Of a DNA stretch of 11,034 nt, positions 5,621 to 11,034 are shown in pieces (the first letter of the stretch is position 1; every line of letters starts with the position of its first letter). Source of the stretch: Acidimicrobiaceae bacterium (lineage in GTDB: Bacteria > Actinomycetota > Acidimicrobiia > Acidimicrobiales > RAAP-2); the NCBI GenBank assembly GCA_003152555.1, contig PMAL01000200.1:15362-26395 (forward strand), in the 5' to 3' direction. Made by a program: the position numbers and the translations under genes. A model generated the notes under the pieces. That model did not search any database. It worked only from the letters and a program-made list of their open reading frames with translations, and had not been told where the DNA came from.

Positions 5621-5911
5621 TTAGATCTTGAAGTAGCAGCCATCCCAGAAGGCCACGAGTCGCTGACGGAAGACGCCGCGCAGCTCAATGAGGAGTTGAT
5701 CGGGCTGACCACTGAAACCGCCCGCGAATTTGACGTCAATACCTTCCGAGGGCGCGGACACAAATTTGTGAATACCTTTCGGCGGCTTGGTCCAGATGTC
5801 GAGCATGGTGAGTGATCCCGAGCAGCAGCGGTGGGTGTGGGCACGAACGTAGACCGCGCCGCCGTGAGCGTTGACGTACTCCTTGGCGGGGTCGGACACA
5901 ATCACTTCCAC
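5621..5911 (-). CDS. small conserved hypothetical protein with HRCC motif
   Basis: The 96-aa protein begins with EVIVSDPAKEYVNAHGGAVYV, then has AHTHRCCSGSL with a Cys29-Cys30 pair, a middle with PPKGIHKF and EGIDVKFAGG, and ends with LVAFWDGCYFKI carrying Cys92. The layout of SD-A-x-EY helix, GG, strand and Cys-containing loop faintly recalls the HesB/IscA fold, so a metal or redox role of the three Cys is conceivable, but I cannot name the family. It belongs to a conserved actinobacterial group as far as I remember. The start is GTG at 5911; no alternative start exists before the upstream stop, and a TACACT box sits 6 nt away. It lies between the dehydrogenase and the MDMPI-type gene, all on the minus strand. 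Confidence 0.65.
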   Translation of the reverse strand: MEVIVSDPAKEYVNAHGGAVYVRAHTHRCCSGSLTMLDIWTKPPKGIHKFVSAPSEGIDVKFAGGFSGQPDQLLIELRGVFRQRLVAFWDGCYFKI

Positions 5912-5917
5912 AGCGAA

Positions 5918-5923
5918 AGTGTA
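5918..5923 (-). promoter_or_regulatory. candidate leaderless promoter -10 TACACT for the 96-aa gene
   Basis: On the minus strand TACACT is followed by six bases (TTCGCT) and the GTG at 5911, the same spacing as at the MDMPI-type gene. No ribosome binding site is present upstream of this GTG. A -35 box is not clear. Confidence 0.4.
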
Positions 5924-5994
5924 CGTCGCGTTCGCGCTGAAATTCCCTCAGCGTGTCGTGCGGATGCCCGTTGACGCCAGATCGGCGACGAAAC

Positions 5995-6981
5995 TCAGCC
6001 GCCCCGTCGGTGAGCGAGCACGAGCGGATTGACCACGTTGGTGGGCGTGCCCATGGCGAATGACGTGATCTGGTCGAAGATGTCAGAAAACTGGACCTCC
6101 CATTCGTCGAGGGTTACGTAGCCCACGTGCGGGGTGCAGATGACATTGTCCATTTTCAGCAGAGGATCGTCGGCGTTCACCAGCGGCTCCACGTCAAAGA
6201 CGTCGAGGGCCGCCATGCCGGGGTGGCCGGATTCGAGTGCTTCGACCAACGCGCCGGATGCGATAAGTCCGGCCCGGCTGGTATTGACCAGCAGCGCAGT
6301 TGACTTCATGCGTTCGAGATCTGCGGGGGTAACGATTCCTCGCGTGGCGTCCACTAAGCGCATATGCAGTGTCAGCACGTCGGACTGTTCGAAGAACTCT
6401 TCTCGGCTGTCGGCGACGGCGGCGCCGTCGGCAACGGCGCCCGCCCGTGACCCTTCGCTCGCCCAAAATACGACGTTCATGCCGAATGCTCGACCGTAGT
6501 CGGCGACCACCTTGCCGATTCTTCCGTAGCCGTAGATTCCGAGTGCCTTAGAGACCAGCGAACGACCGACGCCATCTTGCCATTGGCCACGCTTCATTGA
6601 AGCAACTTGTTGAGGGATCCGGCGCATGCCCGCGATTACCAGCCCCCACGTGAGCTCCGCGGTCGCGTATGAGGCGGTGCCTTGATGCAAATCCGACGAC
6701 ACCACGATTCCCAGGCGGGTACAGGTGTCGATGTCGATGTGAGGAAAGACGCTTCGTTGACTGATGAGCTGGAGGTTGACGAGTCGTTCGAGCAGGGCCG
6801 TGCGGATCGCGGTGCGCTCGCGGATGAGCACGAGCACCTCAGAGTCGCTCAGTCGCTGCGCGAGCTCGTCGACGTCGTCGGTGTGGTCGGTGAAGACGCT
6901 GACGTCGTGGCCAGCAAGCGTGGCGAAGCAGGGCAGCGTCCGCAGCGTGTCGCAGTAGTCGTCGAGGATCGCGACGCGCAC
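5995..6981 (-). CDS. D-2-hydroxyacid dehydrogenase family protein
   Basis: The protein has 328 aa, a normal length for the family. It should reduce a 2-keto acid to a D-2-hydroxy acid, or the reverse, with NAD(P)(H) in the cytoplasm. The nucleotide-binding motif GYGRIG is at residues 151-156. The catalytic trio is complete: Arg236 in NTSRAG, Glu265 in DVEPL and His285 in CTPHVGY. The residue after the second Rossmann strand (VVFWASEG) is not the Asp that marks NAD preference, so the cofactor is uncertain. LISQRSVFPHIDID and MRLVDATRGIVTPADL place it in a subgroup annotated only as D-2-hydroxyacid dehydrogenase. GTG at 6981 is the start (VAILDDY follows). Codon use changes sharply near residue 74: G/C-ending codons dominate before it, mixed codons after it. 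The 96-aa and MDMPI-type genes lie downstream. Confidence 0.88.
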   Translation of the reverse strand: MRVAILDDYCDTLRTLPCFATLAGHDVSVFTDHTDDVDELAQRLSDSEVLVLIRERTAIRTALLERLVNLQLISQRSVFPHIDIDTCTRLGIVVSSDLHQGTASYATAELTWGLVIAGMRRIPQQVASMKRGQWQDGVGRSLVSKALGIYGYGRIGKVVADYGRAFGMNVVFWASEGSRAGAVADGAAVADSREEFFEQSDVLTLHMRLVDATRGIVTPADLERMKSTALLVNTSRAGLIASGALVEALESGHPGMAALDVFDVEPLVNADDPLLKMDNVICTPHVGYVTLDEWEVQFSDIFDQITSFAMGTPTNVVNPLVLAHRRGG

Positions 6982-7033
6982 GCGGTCAGGTCACCACCAG
7001 GTGCTCATCGGATCACGCGGTCCCCTCTGCCAC

Positions 7034-7048
7034 GGACAGAGCCTGTCC
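7034..7048. promoter_or_regulatory. perfect palindrome GGACAG-AGC-CTGTCC
   Basis: Six-bp arms around 3 nt in the 165-bp region between the divergent dehydrogenase and ABM-like genes. It lies 53 bp upstream of the dehydrogenase start. Its size and symmetry fit a dimeric repressor site; no regulator gene is adjacent in the window. Confidence 0.35.
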
Positions 7049-7078
7049 CGCTCGGCGACGGTGTGGTTGGATCCCAGA

Positions 7079-7091
7079 CGTCACCGTGACG
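7079..7091. promoter_or_regulatory. palindrome CGTCAC-C-GTGACG overlapping a -35 box
   Basis: Six-bp arms around one base. The right arm (GTGACG, 7086-7091) is also the candidate -35 box of the ABM-like gene, so a protein bound here would block or modulate that promoter. The form resembles TGAC-centred operators of several regulator families, but no specific one can be named. Confidence 0.38.
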
Positions 7092-7115
7092 AAGTGCGTC
7101 GGGTGCTCCTACAAT
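7086..7115 (+). promoter_or_regulatory. candidate promoter of the ABM-like gene
   Basis: GTGACG at 7086-7091 as -35 and TACAAT at 7110-7115 as -10, spaced by 18 bp. The start codon at 7147 follows after a leader of about 25 nt containing a strong ribosome binding site, AGGAGAGG at 7132-7139. The -35 half overlaps a palindrome. Confidence 0.5.
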
Positions 7116-7146
7116 TCACTTCGATCGCGGCAGGAGAGGGTCCACG

Positions 7147-7440
7147 ATGGCGTTCATCCAGGTCATTACGTACAGGACGGATCACCGCGAGGAGATGGAC
7201 GCGCTCGTGGAGCGCTGGCTGGACGACACCGAGGACGTCCGGCGTGCGCGCAAGCGCCTTCTCCTGAAGGACCGCAACGACACTGACAGCTACATGGAGG
7301 TCGTCTTCTTCGACTCCTACGAGGACGCCATGCACAACTCGGAGCTCCCCGCGACCCACATGCTCGAGGCGGCGTTCGAGCAGCTGGTCGTCGACGGCTT
7401 CTCGTTCCGCGACTTCGACGTTGTCACGGACGAGATGTGA
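7147..7440 (+). CDS. ABM-like dimeric alpha/beta-barrel protein
   Basis: The 97-aa protein has the compact ferredoxin-like pattern of the dimeric alpha/beta-barrel group: a first strand FIQVITYRT, a helix EEMDALVERWLDD, strands LLLKDRN and SYMEVVFFDSYEDAMHNSELP, a helix and a last strand FRDFDVVTDEM. The FxSYExAMxNSELPxT block is typical of small actinobacterial homologues of antibiotic biosynthesis monooxygenase-like proteins. Members act as cofactor-free oxygenases, heme-binding proteins or unknown stress-related proteins; the reaction cannot be inferred here. The start is secure: AGGAGAGG lies 7 nt before the ATG. It is divergent from the dehydrogenase and convergent with the DUF1707 gene, hence monocistronic. 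The palindrome on its promoter suggests regulated expression. Confidence 0.75.
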   Translation: MAFIQVITYRTDHREEMDALVERWLDDTEDVRRARKRLLLKDRNDTDSYMEVVFFDSYEDAMHNSELPATHMLEAAFEQLVVDGFSFRDFDVVTDEM

Positions 7441-7547
7441 GTGCGGCGCCGAGCGGGCGGAGCCTCAGGCTCGTCGTCGTTCACGCTCGACGTCTTCACG
7501 AGCGACGAGCCGTACTGCACGGTCGACGGACGGAGTACACGCGAGTT

Positions 7548-7578
7548 CTAGGGCACCCCGGGACTCGTGCCGGGCTAG
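7548..7578. terminator. weak hairpin between convergent genes
   Basis: CTAG-GGCAC at 7548-7556 can pair with GTGCC-GGG-CTAG at 7567-7578, with a three-base bulge. It covers the stop codon of the minus-strand DUF1707 gene. No T-run follows on either strand, so an intrinsic terminator is doubtful. The rest of the 134-bp gap shows nothing else. Confidence 0.2.
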
Positions 7579-8201
7579 GTGCCGGTGGGCTCTTCGATCG
7601 CCGGTCCGCTGCCACGCTTCAGCTTGGGCGCGCGGTGCTTGACCTCGACCGCGCCGAACGCCGAGAGGCCCTTCATTCGCAGGGTCACCGTCGGCGTCCC
7701 GCTCGATGCCCCAGACTCCTCGCGCGCGCCGAAGATCGCGGTCCCCTCGTCGATCACGCGAACCCAGTCCGGCACCGTGATCTCGATTTCGCCGAAGATG
7801 GAGTTGGCCACGCACAGCACCTCTGGGGCGTCGAACTGCGCGTCGCGGAAGTCGAGCTCGATTCCGCCGAAGATCGCGTTCACGTGGAATTCGGTTGGCA
7901 CCTGCCAGCTGCCCTTGCGGGTCCGCGCGGCGAAGACGGCGAGCATCCCGCGCCTCGACGCGGTCCGCGCCACGACATGTGTCGCAGGGGCGGGTGCAGG
8001 CTCCTCGTAGGGACAGAGGTCCGTCGTGATGACCTCGAGCTCGCCGCGCGTCTTGGCGTGCAGCGTCTGGGTCATGAGATCGTGATGCTCTTCGACGCTG
8101 AGCCGCCCGTCCGCGGTGGCGTCGGAGAGGATCTTGAGCACTCTGTCGCGGTCCGCGTCCGACGCCCTCGTCGTGGTCGGCCGCTCGACCAGGTCGGACA
8201 C
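7575..8201 (-). CDS. DUF1707 and LiaF-like domain protein
   Basis: The 208-aa protein has a clear N-terminal DUF1707 domain (about 12-62: RASDADRDRVLKILSDATAD, GRLSVEEHHDLM, TRGELEVITTDL), an actinobacterial module related to SHOCT domains. After a Pro/Ala linker comes a beta-rich C-terminal part with repeated FG turns: NAIFGGIELDFRDA, NSIFGEIEITVPD, GTAIFGARE and GLSAFGAVEVK, like the C-terminal domain of LiaF/DUF2154 proteins linked to envelope-stress sensing. Unlike many relatives it has no membrane segment, so it is probably cytoplasmic or partner-bound. The start is GTG at 8201 (MSDLVERP), with a TAGGCT box 6 nt upstream and no ribosome binding site. The YbaK gene ends 43 bp upstream on the same strand, so readthrough from the transporter operon is possible. 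Function is otherwise unknown. Confidence 0.83.
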   Translation of the reverse strand: MSDLVERPTTTRASDADRDRVLKILSDATADGRLSVEEHHDLMTQTLHAKTRGELEVITTDLCPYEEPAPAPATHVVARTASRRGMLAVFAARTRKGSWQVPTEFHVNAIFGGIELDFRDAQFDAPEVLCVANSIFGEIEITVPDWVRVIDEGTAIFGAREESGASSGTPTVTLRMKGLSAFGAVEVKHRAPKLKRGSGPAIEEPTGT

Positions 8202-8207
8202 GTGGCA

Positions 8208-8213
8208 AGCCTA
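8208..8213 (-). promoter_or_regulatory. candidate leaderless promoter -10 TAGGCT for the DUF1707 gene
   Basis: On the minus strand TAGGCT is followed by six bases (TGCCAC) and the GTG at 8201, the same geometry seen at two other minus-strand genes in the window. A TTGACT lies about 29 bp upstream of it, too far to be its -35. Confidence 0.35.
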
Positions 8214-8244
8214 CCGACGTACGGTTCTACGGGTCGGTCCCGAG

Positions 8245-8733
8245 TCAACCGTGCTCGACGACCGCCTTGGGGATCGCGCCCGTGAGGCGGCGGAGCTCCT
8301 CGTAGGTCGTCGGGAACACCGCGTTGGGTGTGCCTGCTGCGGACCAGATCTCGACGTACTGTTCCAGGTCCGCGTCGATGTAAACCGGGAGAGTCGACGG
8401 CCAGTTGACTGGGGCGACGCCGCCGATGGGCTGGCTGGTCGCGGCACGAACCTCCTTCGCGTTGGCCATGCGAATCGCCGCCGCGCCGATCGACCCAGCG
8501 AGCAGCGCCGTGTCGACTCGGTGTGCACCGCTCGTGATCACGACGATGGCCTCGTCGTCGGCTACGAACACAAGGCAGCTGGCGATCGCTCCGACGTCGC
8601 AGCAGAGGGCGGCGGCGGCATCTGCTGCGGTTCGCGTCGACGCTTCGAACTGCAGGACACGACCCGCGACGCCTGCCGCAACGAGCGCGTCCGCGACGCG
8701 TTGGGCACTCGGGTGGAGTGCCCCACCGGTCAC
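8245..8733 (-). CDS. YbaK/EbsC family aminoacyl-tRNA deacylase-like protein
   Basis: The 162-aa protein matches the YbaK/ProX editing-domain family, which hydrolyses mischarged aminoacyl-tRNA such as Cys-tRNA(Pro). Features: an N-terminal helix (AQRVADALVAAG), AIASCLVFVADDEAIVVITSG as the central strands, the loop QPIGGVAPV (102-109) and the AAGTPNAVFPTTYEEL segment (132-146). The family's key Lys, expected in the position I-x-K-[ST]-L, is Ser52 here (AIASCL), as in a number of actinobacterial homologues, so activity may differ from YbaK itself. The start is GTG at 8733, overlapping the livF stop by 4 nt (GTGA), so it is translated as the last gene of the ABC transporter operon. The link between the two is unexplained and may be only operon convenience. 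Confidence 0.82.
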   Translation of the reverse strand: MTGGALHPSAQRVADALVAAGVAGRVLQFEASTRTAADAAAALCCDVGAIASCLVFVADDEAIVVITSGAHRVDTALLAGSIGAAAIRMANAKEVRAATSQPIGGVAPVNWPSTLPVYIDADLEQYVEIWSAAGTPNAVFPTTYEELRRLTGAIPKAVVEHG

Positions 8734-9446
8734 GCTGGCGACTCGCCGAGGTACGCCTCGCGAATGCGGGGGTCACCGAGCAGCACGTCGGCCCGATCCT
8801 CGATGATCACGTGTCCAGTCTCCAGGACGTAGCCGCGGTCCGCGAGGTGGAGCGCCTCGTTGGCGTTCTGCTCGACGAGCAGGATCGTCATCCCACTGCT
8901 CCGGATCCCTCCGATGATCTCGAAGATCTGCTCAACGATCATCGGCGCGAGACCGAGCGACGGCTCGTCGAACATGAGCAGGCGCGGCTTGCCCATGAGA
9001 GCCCGACCGATCGCAAGCATCTGCTGTTCACCTCCGGACAAAGTGCCGCCGAGCTGTTTCTTGCGCTCACCGAGGATGGGGAAGAGGTCGTAGACGCGGG
9101 CGAAATCCTGGCTCAGACTGCCGCGTCGCTGGAAGGCGCCCATCTCGAGGTTCTCCGTCACGCTCATGGCTGGGAAGATCCGCCGCCCCTCGGGGACGTG
9201 GCCGAGGCCGAGTTTGACAATGCGGTGGGCTGCGAGGTGCTCGATCGACGTGCCGTCGAACGTGATCGTGCCGGCAGTCGGTGCGTGCAGGCCGGAGAGG
9301 GCGCGAAGCGTCGTCGACTTCCCCGCGCCATTCGCCCCGAGGAGCGCGACGATCTCGCCTTCGGCCACGTCGAGGGTGAGGTCCACGACAGCGGGCACGG
9401 CCCCGTAGCGCACCTCCACGCCGCGAACCTCGAGGAGCGCGCTCAC
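8730..9446 (-). CDS. livF: branched-chain amino acid-type ABC transporter ATP-binding protein LivF
   Basis: The 238-aa protein is one of two ATPases of a LivFGHM-type importer on the inner face of the membrane. Walker A is GANGAGKST (37-45), the signature is LSGGEQQMLAIGRAL (136-150) and Walker B is RLLMFDEPSLGL (155-166). The switch position carries Gln in LLVEQN (189-194), which is normal for LivF and separates it from LivG. Its length is typical. The GTG start at 9446 overlaps the livG stop (GTGA), and its stop overlaps the start of the YbaK gene. Transported ligands of this family include branched-chain amino acids, urea, amides and other small organic acids; the binding protein that would decide this is outside the window. 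Confidence 0.93.
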   Translation of the reverse strand: MSALLEVRGVEVRYGAVPAVVDLTLDVAEGEIVALLGANGAGKSTTLRALSGLHAPTAGTITFDGTSIEHLAAHRIVKLGLGHVPEGRRIFPAMSVTENLEMGAFQRRGSLSQDFARVYDLFPILGERKKQLGGTLSGGEQQMLAIGRALMGKPRLLMFDEPSLGLAPMIVEQIFEIIGGIRSSGMTILLVEQNANEALHLADRGYVLETGHVIIEDRADVLLGDPRIREAYLGESPA

Positions 9447-10264
9447 GTCGAAGGCGCCGCGTCGTGCTTGGGCGCCCCGAGGTAAGCCTCGATCACCGCG
9501 GGGTGCTGCTGGACCTCCGCGGGGGTCCCTTCAGCGATCACCCGGCCGAAGTTGAGCACGTAGATGCGCTGCGCGACCGACATCACGAGCCGCATGTCGT
9601 GCTCGATCAGCAGCACGCTGACGCTGAGCTCGGCGTTGATCCTCGCGATGAGCGCCGAGAGCTTGAGCTTCTCGGTGGGATTCGTCCCCGCGGCTGGCTC
9701 GTCGAGCAGGAGGACCTCGGGCCTCGTGCCGAGGGCACGGGCGACCTCGAGCAGGCGACGGTCACCGTAGGCGAGCGCGCTCGCGAGGACGCCGGCCTGC
9801 TCAGACAACCCCACGAACGAGAGAAGGCGCTCAGTCTCGTCGTTCGCTCGCCGGTCCTCGCGCGACGTGTGCGGGAGGTGCAGGACCGCGCCGAGGGGAC
9901 CGGTCGTCGTCCGAGCCTCGACGCCGATCTTCACGTTCTCGAACGTGCTGAGCGCGTTGAAGAGTCGCGAGGTCTGAAACGTTCGCGCGATGCCGGCCCT
10001 GTTGATCCGGTGCGGGCGCTTGCCGACAAGCGAGAGGGCCTTCCCCACGGCTGGTTGGAATCGTATGGACCCTTCTTGGGGGGAGTACACGCCGGTGAGA
10101 CAGTTGAAGAGCGAGGTCTTGCCGGCGCCGTTCGGACCGATCACCGAGAGGATCTCGCCTCGGTGGTGCTCGAGGGTGACGTCAGCAAGGCTTGTCACGC
10201 CACCGAAGCGAAGCGTGACCGCCTTGGCCTCGAGAATGTTGTCGTGCGGAGTGGCCTCGCTCAT
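9443..10264 (-). CDS. livG: branched-chain amino acid-type ABC transporter ATP-binding protein LivG
   Basis: The 273-aa protein is the second ATPase of the importer. Walker A is GPNGAGKTS (43-51), followed by LFNCLTGVYSPQEGSI; the Q-loop region has ARTFQTSRLFNALSTFENV (about 93-111), typical of LivG. The signature is the degenerate ALAYGDRRLLEVARAL (163-178) and Walker B is EVLLLDEPAAGTNP (183-196), with the switch His222 in LLIEHDM. It is slightly longer than most LivG because of a short insert around 72-84 (VGKALSLVGKRPH) and a C-terminal tail. ATG at 10264 overlaps the livM stop as ATGA. It pairs with LivF and docks on the LivM permease beside it; a LivH permease is expected upstream of livM. 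Confidence 0.93.
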   Translation of the reverse strand: MSEATPHDNILEAKAVTLRFGGVTSLADVTLEHHRGEILSVIGPNGAGKTSLFNCLTGVYSPQEGSIRFQPAVGKALSLVGKRPHRINRAGIARTFQTSRLFNALSTFENVKIGVEARTTTGPLGAVLHLPHTSREDRRANDETERLLSFVGLSEQAGVLASALAYGDRRLLEVARALGTRPEVLLLDEPAAGTNPTEKLKLSALIARINAELSVSVLLIEHDMRLVMSVAQRIYVLNFGRVIAEGTPAEVQQHPAVIEAYLGAPKHDAAPST

Positions 10265-11034
10265 AGCTCGCCCGACGTCCCCTGGCCCTCCATGGCGAAC
10301 GAACTCCCCTCGAATTGGTTAACCACGGACTTCTCGGCCCCAGCGGGATCTGCGAAGCCGACACCCTGCTCGGCGAGTCGGAATTCCTGTCCGCGGCGAC
10401 GAGAGCCGATGAGGCCCTGGGGTCGGTAGATCATGAGGATTATGAAGAGCGCACCTAGGTACATGTAGTAGTCCTGCTGGAGGTAGCCAGGGAACGGATG
10501 CAGTTGCAGGTATTGCAGCAGGAACTCGAAGAGCGCCGCTCCAACCATGACACCCACGATGGATCCCATCCCACCGAAGATGACCAGCGCCAAGATCAGG
10601 ATCGAGATCTGAAGCACGAATGACTGGGGGTACAGCACCCCGATGTTGGCAGCGGTGAAGATCCCAGCGAATCCTGCGGTCGAGGCGCCGATCGCGAATG
10701 CCATCACCTTGTACTTGAGGGGGTTCACGCCGATCGATGCGGCCGCCACCTCGTCTTCTCGGATCGCGGACCACCGACGACCGACTCGAGAGTGGTTGAG
10801 CGACGAGAAGACGAAGATCGCGAGCGCCAAGAATGCAAGCAAGAGGTAGTAGTACGCGAGAATCTTGGATTGACCGTGGTTGGGGAACTGCCACGAGTAA
10901 TTGATGCCGAGGAAGTGGATCGAGAATGGGGGGAGGTAGCCGATTGTCCCCTGTGCCCCGTTCGTGTACGACGTCGCGTTATTCAGGTAGACCTCGATGA
11001 TCTCGCCGAAGCCGAGCGTGACGATGGCGAGATA
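10261..11034 (-). CDS. livM: branched-chain amino acid-type ABC transporter permease LivM (5' end outside window)
   Basis: The frame is open to the window edge, so 257 C-terminal residues are visible and the start lies beyond 11034. The visible part begins YLAIVTLGFGEIIEVYLNN, a hallmark of LivM, and contains several membrane helices (for example LAFLALAIFVFSSL, ISILILALVIFGGMGSIVG and GALFIILMIY). The cytoplasmic coupling loop RRWSAIREDEVAAASIGVNP, which contacts the ATPases, follows the first of these. A hydrophilic C-terminal tail of about 45 residues after YRPQGLIGSRRR is longer than usual and ends GQGTSGEL. Short frames that seem to start with TTG at 10842 are only the window-limited part of this gene. 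It forms an operon with livG and livF through 4-nt overlaps; livH and the binding protein are probably further upstream on this strand. Confidence 0.92.
   Translation of the reverse strand, partial: YLAIVTLGFGEIIEVYLNNATSYTNGAQGTIGYLPPFSIHFLGINYSWQFPNHGQSKILAYYYLLLAFLALAIFVFSSLNHSRVGRRWSAIREDEVAAASIGVNPLKYKVMAFAIGASTAGFAGIFTAANIGVLYPQSFVLQISILILALVIFGGMGSIVGVMVGAALFEFLLQYLQLHPFPGYLQQDYYMYLGALFIILMIYRPQGLIGSRRRGQEFRLAEQGVGFADPAGAEKSVVNQFEGSSFAMEGQGTSGEL

Noticed and set aside
7437..8285. Long plus-strand frame of 282 codons opposite the DUF1707 gene.
   Set aside because: It is antisense to a clearly recognised protein, is Arg/His-rich as expected for a shadow in GC-rich DNA, and has no family features.
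8116..8832. 238-codon plus-strand frame opposite the YbaK-type gene.
   Set aside because: Antisense shadow of a recognised gene; no motif or ribosome binding site.
9464..10429. 321-codon plus-strand frame opposite livG.
   Set aside because: It mirrors the livG coding strand, and its Arg/Glu/Asp/His-rich composition is typical of an antisense shadow.

Overview
The window looks like a piece of an actinobacterial chromosome, most likely class Acidimicrobiia. The best clue is the N-terminal GPGWWQASDGKWYPPE motif of the membrane protein at 2480-3058, a signature I associate with that class. Other actinobacterial marks are a mycothiol-dependent maleylpyruvate isomerase-like protein, a DUF1707 protein, frequent GTG starts, and several TANNNT boxes so close to start codons that leaderless transcription is likely. 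No mobile-element genes, CRISPR arrays, rRNAs or tRNAs are recognisable.

Left part (1-2146): the C-terminal end of an alpha/beta hydrolase, cut by the window edge, then a small exported, probably lipid-anchored protein, both on the plus strand. Facing them is a tight minus-strand operon of four small genes (2146 down to 945). They are joined by a 1-nt gap, a TAATG overlap and an ATGA overlap. It encodes a 151-aa conserved protein of unknown function, an easily missed 56-aa protein, a one-helix membrane protein with a zinc-ribbon-like CxxC/CxxH motif, and an 87-aa one-helix membrane protein. The last two resemble small membrane proteins of actinophages. This is the most novel-looking unit here.

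Middle (2147-6981): a 333-bp divergent intergenic region; the Acidimicrobiia-type membrane protein; a 300-bp convergent intergenic region with long inverted repeats; a 428-aa protein with a MerR-like N-terminus whose 3' end carries an A11 tract; then the MDMPI-like enzyme, a 96-aa HRCC-motif protein and a D-2-hydroxyacid dehydrogenase, all on the minus strand.

Right part (6982-11034): a divergent regulatory region with two perfect palindromes, an ABM-like dimeric alpha/beta-barrel protein, a DUF1707 protein, and the end of a branched-chain amino acid-type ABC transporter operon (livM-livG-livF). A YbaK-type deacylase gene is appended to livF by a GTGA overlap. All operon junctions are 4-nt overlaps.

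Codon usage changes abruptly inside the dehydrogenase gene near 6740-6765. To the right third positions are almost all G or C; to the left they are mixed. The open reading frame is intact and the switch falls in a conserved motif, so either intragenic recombination or a chimeric assembly joint should be considered before the two halves are treated as one genome.
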